From: an uncultured Clostridia bacterium
GTDB lineage: Bacteria; Bacillota; Clostridia; Peptostreptococcales; Anaerovoracaceae
NCBI GenBank assembly: GCA_934277655.1
Contig: CAKQVC010000106.1
Coordinates: forward strand, 1 to 7,049
DNA: 7,049 nucleotides
Direction of reading: 5' to 3'
Position 1 is the first letter of the stretch. Each line of letters starts with the position of its first letter. Made by a program: the position numbers and the translations under genes. Below, one piece after another: positions 6,501 through 7,049 of this stretch. The notes below the pieces were generated by a model. The model saw only the letters and a program-made list of their open reading frames with translations, made no database searches and had not been told where the DNA came from.

Positions 6501-7049
6501 TCTTTTTCAGTTCTTCGCCGGTAATTTCTTTGGTTCTGGTATCGCCTGCTGCAATGTTATATGCATTCAGTTTTTCTACATAAAAATACGTTCCACCGTT
6601 GAGATACCAGCAGTTTGTGACTGTCCCTCCTGCCGGTGTGAATCCATATCCCTCTGCAGAGCCGGATGCCGTTACTGAGGATGTACAGTATGCCGTATTG
6701 ATAACACCACTGTTCTGTGCTGCAAAACCTGCAATCGCAACAGTTCCTGCCTTGGATTCAAGCATCTCAATATCTGCGATTGCATAGCTGGAATAGATAC
6801 CTCCGATATTTCTTCCAACAAATCCACCTGCCGACATGGTTGCATAAGTTGCAGAAAGCTGCATCTTCGGAGTTTCTGCCGAACATTCACGAATCGTACC
6901 GGTGCTGTATCCAACCAGACCGCCTATATACGATGTACTGTTTCTGTAGGAATATACTTTAAACGTATAGCCTGCAACTGCACAGTTTCGAATAGTTTTT
7001 GCATTTCGTCCTGCCAGAACGCCTATATAGGACCTCGCCTTGCTGCCCT
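3544..7049 (-). CDS. Giant GLUG-repeat and Ig-like surface protein, putative pilus-associated adhesin, 5' end outside window
   Basis: The reading frame is open from the window edge to the TGA at 3544, giving 1167 visible residues; the start is not in the window. The protein is a mosaic. Visible first are GLUG-like repeats (SYIGVLAG, SYIGGLVGYSTG, AGGFVGRNIGG) with short strands such as IRNCAVAGY, about 7049-6600. A YPYP...VHYGNW...YWE module follows at 6301-6402, then a mixed region. Next is a second GLUG unit opening PYQTRSAKQLQYINWN at about 5730, with GGLVG, GGLAG and GGLVG cores. A second copy of the YPFP...VHYGRW...YW module follows, and finally Ig-like beta domains to the end. The C-terminus is hydrophilic, with no LPXTG motif and no membrane anchor, so attachment must depend on the unseen N-terminus or on partners. 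The stop overlaps the GTG of a PilX-like gene. I infer an extracellular adhesin or a pilus-tip protein; ligand and N-terminal type are unknown. Confidence 0.85.
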   Translation of the reverse strand, partial: GSKARSYIGVLAGRNAKTIRNCAVAGYTFKVYSYRNSTSYIGGLVGYSTGTIRECSAETPKMQLSATYATMSAGGFVGRNIGGIYSSYAIADIEMLESKAGTVAIAGFAAQNSGVINTAYCTSSVTASGSAEGYGFTPAGGTVTNCWYLNGGTYFYVEKLNAYNIAAGDTRTKEITGEELKKKAGETEVGKRFGLRFGKADESHYYKKTSSEKAVYPYPAVIRKGNKLVHYGNWIVEADLGETGVFYWEHEVGGANAGYHFRYIGVLTSGGTKDVTGVNGSSLCTSHDDGGVVKEFGYGYYVKKGGNVTATAGSGMQVGKTPNAEASEAISKQVKEYDVFAFTTGTQAELKAQGSPEDSFLYLTTTGSGRNAKAADNGTWTLSYKPGGSNQSMSYRFTVCPFFADAISYDGIINGTRVDKPTGTDAENFGQTDTTGSKNNPYQTRSAKQLQYINWNGYNCNATSAVVTTYGAANTYFPYLVYISGNNAATRDWNYYWDQTHDLDQQGNKNDKSTYFTPIGSMFYTTTDNKGQAYIAYFGGVYNGNAYAIKNIEIHSDTEMTGLFGMTAGAKLENIVMYSDKGNTIEITNKSTKWYSLGGLVGFAAKGTGTSAKNATITNCTVSGYKIVDSRSHDGGWGGASIGGLAGASNMDIKNCTAVNDIEINLTYNQVQYNNVRVGGLVGNLRGSVDSAYCGGSIVSNVKKAREDIAYNQNSTSIWIGGINGGIVMIDFGNIPTLIGSTTSEVTIKNSYTFVELPPINDHQVKCSQSIASIGEMQDYFAPIENPYVIVKNSYTYEGTAVNTDDYKTYGRTTSGWNSKDIVVHDQNVGGKRVRRYVRIINNNNKSPYVTYDQLSDHGSGGVKEWLNKGGGTFGFVTVTENGAKIDGKYSYPGNDASLEGNNYPFPTILTQTDTLGKKVSVHYGRWPKGSLYWSEAMVDFDLLEMDYIDGYPQFKMSLKYLLSGTGTPGTPDYIFMDEDGNELDAAEVIIQAKSSTYNRTDSLFNVIFNAIKTGTATIRAKIGNAYSDVLVNITAKLSLTADPAEINVTAGQKQEVSLKAESINKKKDFTKDVTWKIEVDDENIAECTAADYDADANIWKINVRGHAAGETRITATATYKMMIGGSEQKFTESTFLLVNVAEQNADENSASDDGMQPQSNREGASK
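3619..3942 (-). other. C-terminal Ig-like (Big-type) domain of the giant protein
   Basis: The segment starting LSLTADPAEINVTAGQ and ending ESTFLLVNVAE has the look of a bacterial Ig-like (Big_2-type) domain. It shows an opening strand, VTAGQKQEVSLKA, a WKIEVDDENIAEC strand pair, and the closing GETRITATATY pattern. A similar closing pattern (TGTATIRAKIGNAYSDVLVNITA) just before it suggests a second, more divergent Ig-like domain at about 3945-4130. In surface proteins such domains act as stalks or binding modules. It is only about 20 residues from the C-terminus. Confidence 0.6.
4240..4338 (-). repeat. Second copy of YPxP-VHYG-YW module in the giant protein
   Basis: The encoded stretch begins YPFPTIL, continues to VHYGRW and ends LYWSE. 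It repeats the module at 6301-6402, and both copies follow a GLUG-type repeat block. The pairing shows that the protein was built from at least two large units with the same order. I do not know a function for the module. Confidence 0.65.
4789..5730 (-). other. Second GLUG-type beta-repeat unit of the giant protein
   Basis: The unit opens with NPYQTRSAKQLQYINWN. A STYFTPIGSMF and FGGVYNGNAYAIKNIEI preamble follows, as commonly seen before GLUG repeats. Then come SLGGLVGFAAKG, SIGGLAGASN and RVGGLVGNLRGS, each followed by a short ITNCTVSGY-like strand. This pattern suggests a right-handed beta-helix or similar repetitive fold exposed outside the cell. The repeats are divergent at DNA level. 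Confidence 0.65.
6301..6402 (-). repeat. First copy of YPxP-VHYG-YW module in the giant protein
   Basis: The encoded stretch begins YPYPAVI, continues to LVHYGNW and ends VFYWE. It is clearly related in protein sequence to the copy at 4240-4338, about 690 residues further on, while the DNA has diverged. It lies just after the first GLUG block, as the other copy does after the second. Confidence 0.65.

Noticed and set aside
6862..6864. ATG as start of the giant gene
   Set aside because: The frame stays open for 61 more codons to the window edge, and these encode further GLUG-like repeats (YIGGLVG). The true start is therefore upstream of the window.
1..7049. CRISPR arrays, insertion sequences, tRNA or rRNA genes
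   Set aside because: By eye I saw no regularly spaced repeats, no transposase-like frame and no tRNA- or rRNA-like stretch; the window is explained by the two operons and the leader RNA.

Overview
The window looks like a chromosomal segment of a Gram-positive anaerobe of the Clostridia, most likely Lachnospiraceae-like. The reasons are an ECF-type vitamin transporter behind a cobalamin riboswitch, Shine-Dalgarno sites of the AGGAG/GGGG type, and a very large GLUG-repeat surface protein next to small pilin-like proteins. This placement is an inference from gene content; no taxonomic marker gene is present. Every gene I can support lies on the minus strand, so transcription runs from high to low coordinates.

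Positions 7049 down to 1866 hold a tightly packed type IV pilin-like operon. It opens with the 3' part of a giant extracellular protein (1167 residues visible, start outside the window). This protein has GLUG-like beta-repeat blocks, a duplicated YPxP...VHYGxW...YW module and C-terminal Ig-like domains. Three prepilin-like proteins follow, each overlapping the gene before it: a PilX/GspK-like protein without Glu at +5, a short PilV/GspI-like protein, and a PilW/GspJ-like protein with an unusually long leader peptide. A large adhesin-like gene followed by PilX-, PilV- and PilW-like genes recalls the minor-pilin/PilY1 operons of Gram-negative type IV pili. I infer a pilus-tip or pseudopilus adhesin cassette. 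The assembly ATPase, platform protein and prepilin peptidase are not in the window.

Positions 1865 to 1291 are non-coding. They hold a three-copy degenerate 16-bp tandem repeat overlapping the last pilin stop, a good sigma-A-type promoter (1819-1847), a cobalamin (B12) riboswitch aptamer (about 1563-1733), two hairpins that probably form its expression platform, and a further structured leader of about 200 nt.

Positions 1290 to 1 hold ecfT (transmembrane component) and the start of an ECF ATPase gene, overlapping by 28 nt. The pair is probably a cobalamin- or corrinoid-responsive ECF uptake system. No substrate-binding S component lies between the riboswitch and ecfT, so it must be downstream, elsewhere or shared.
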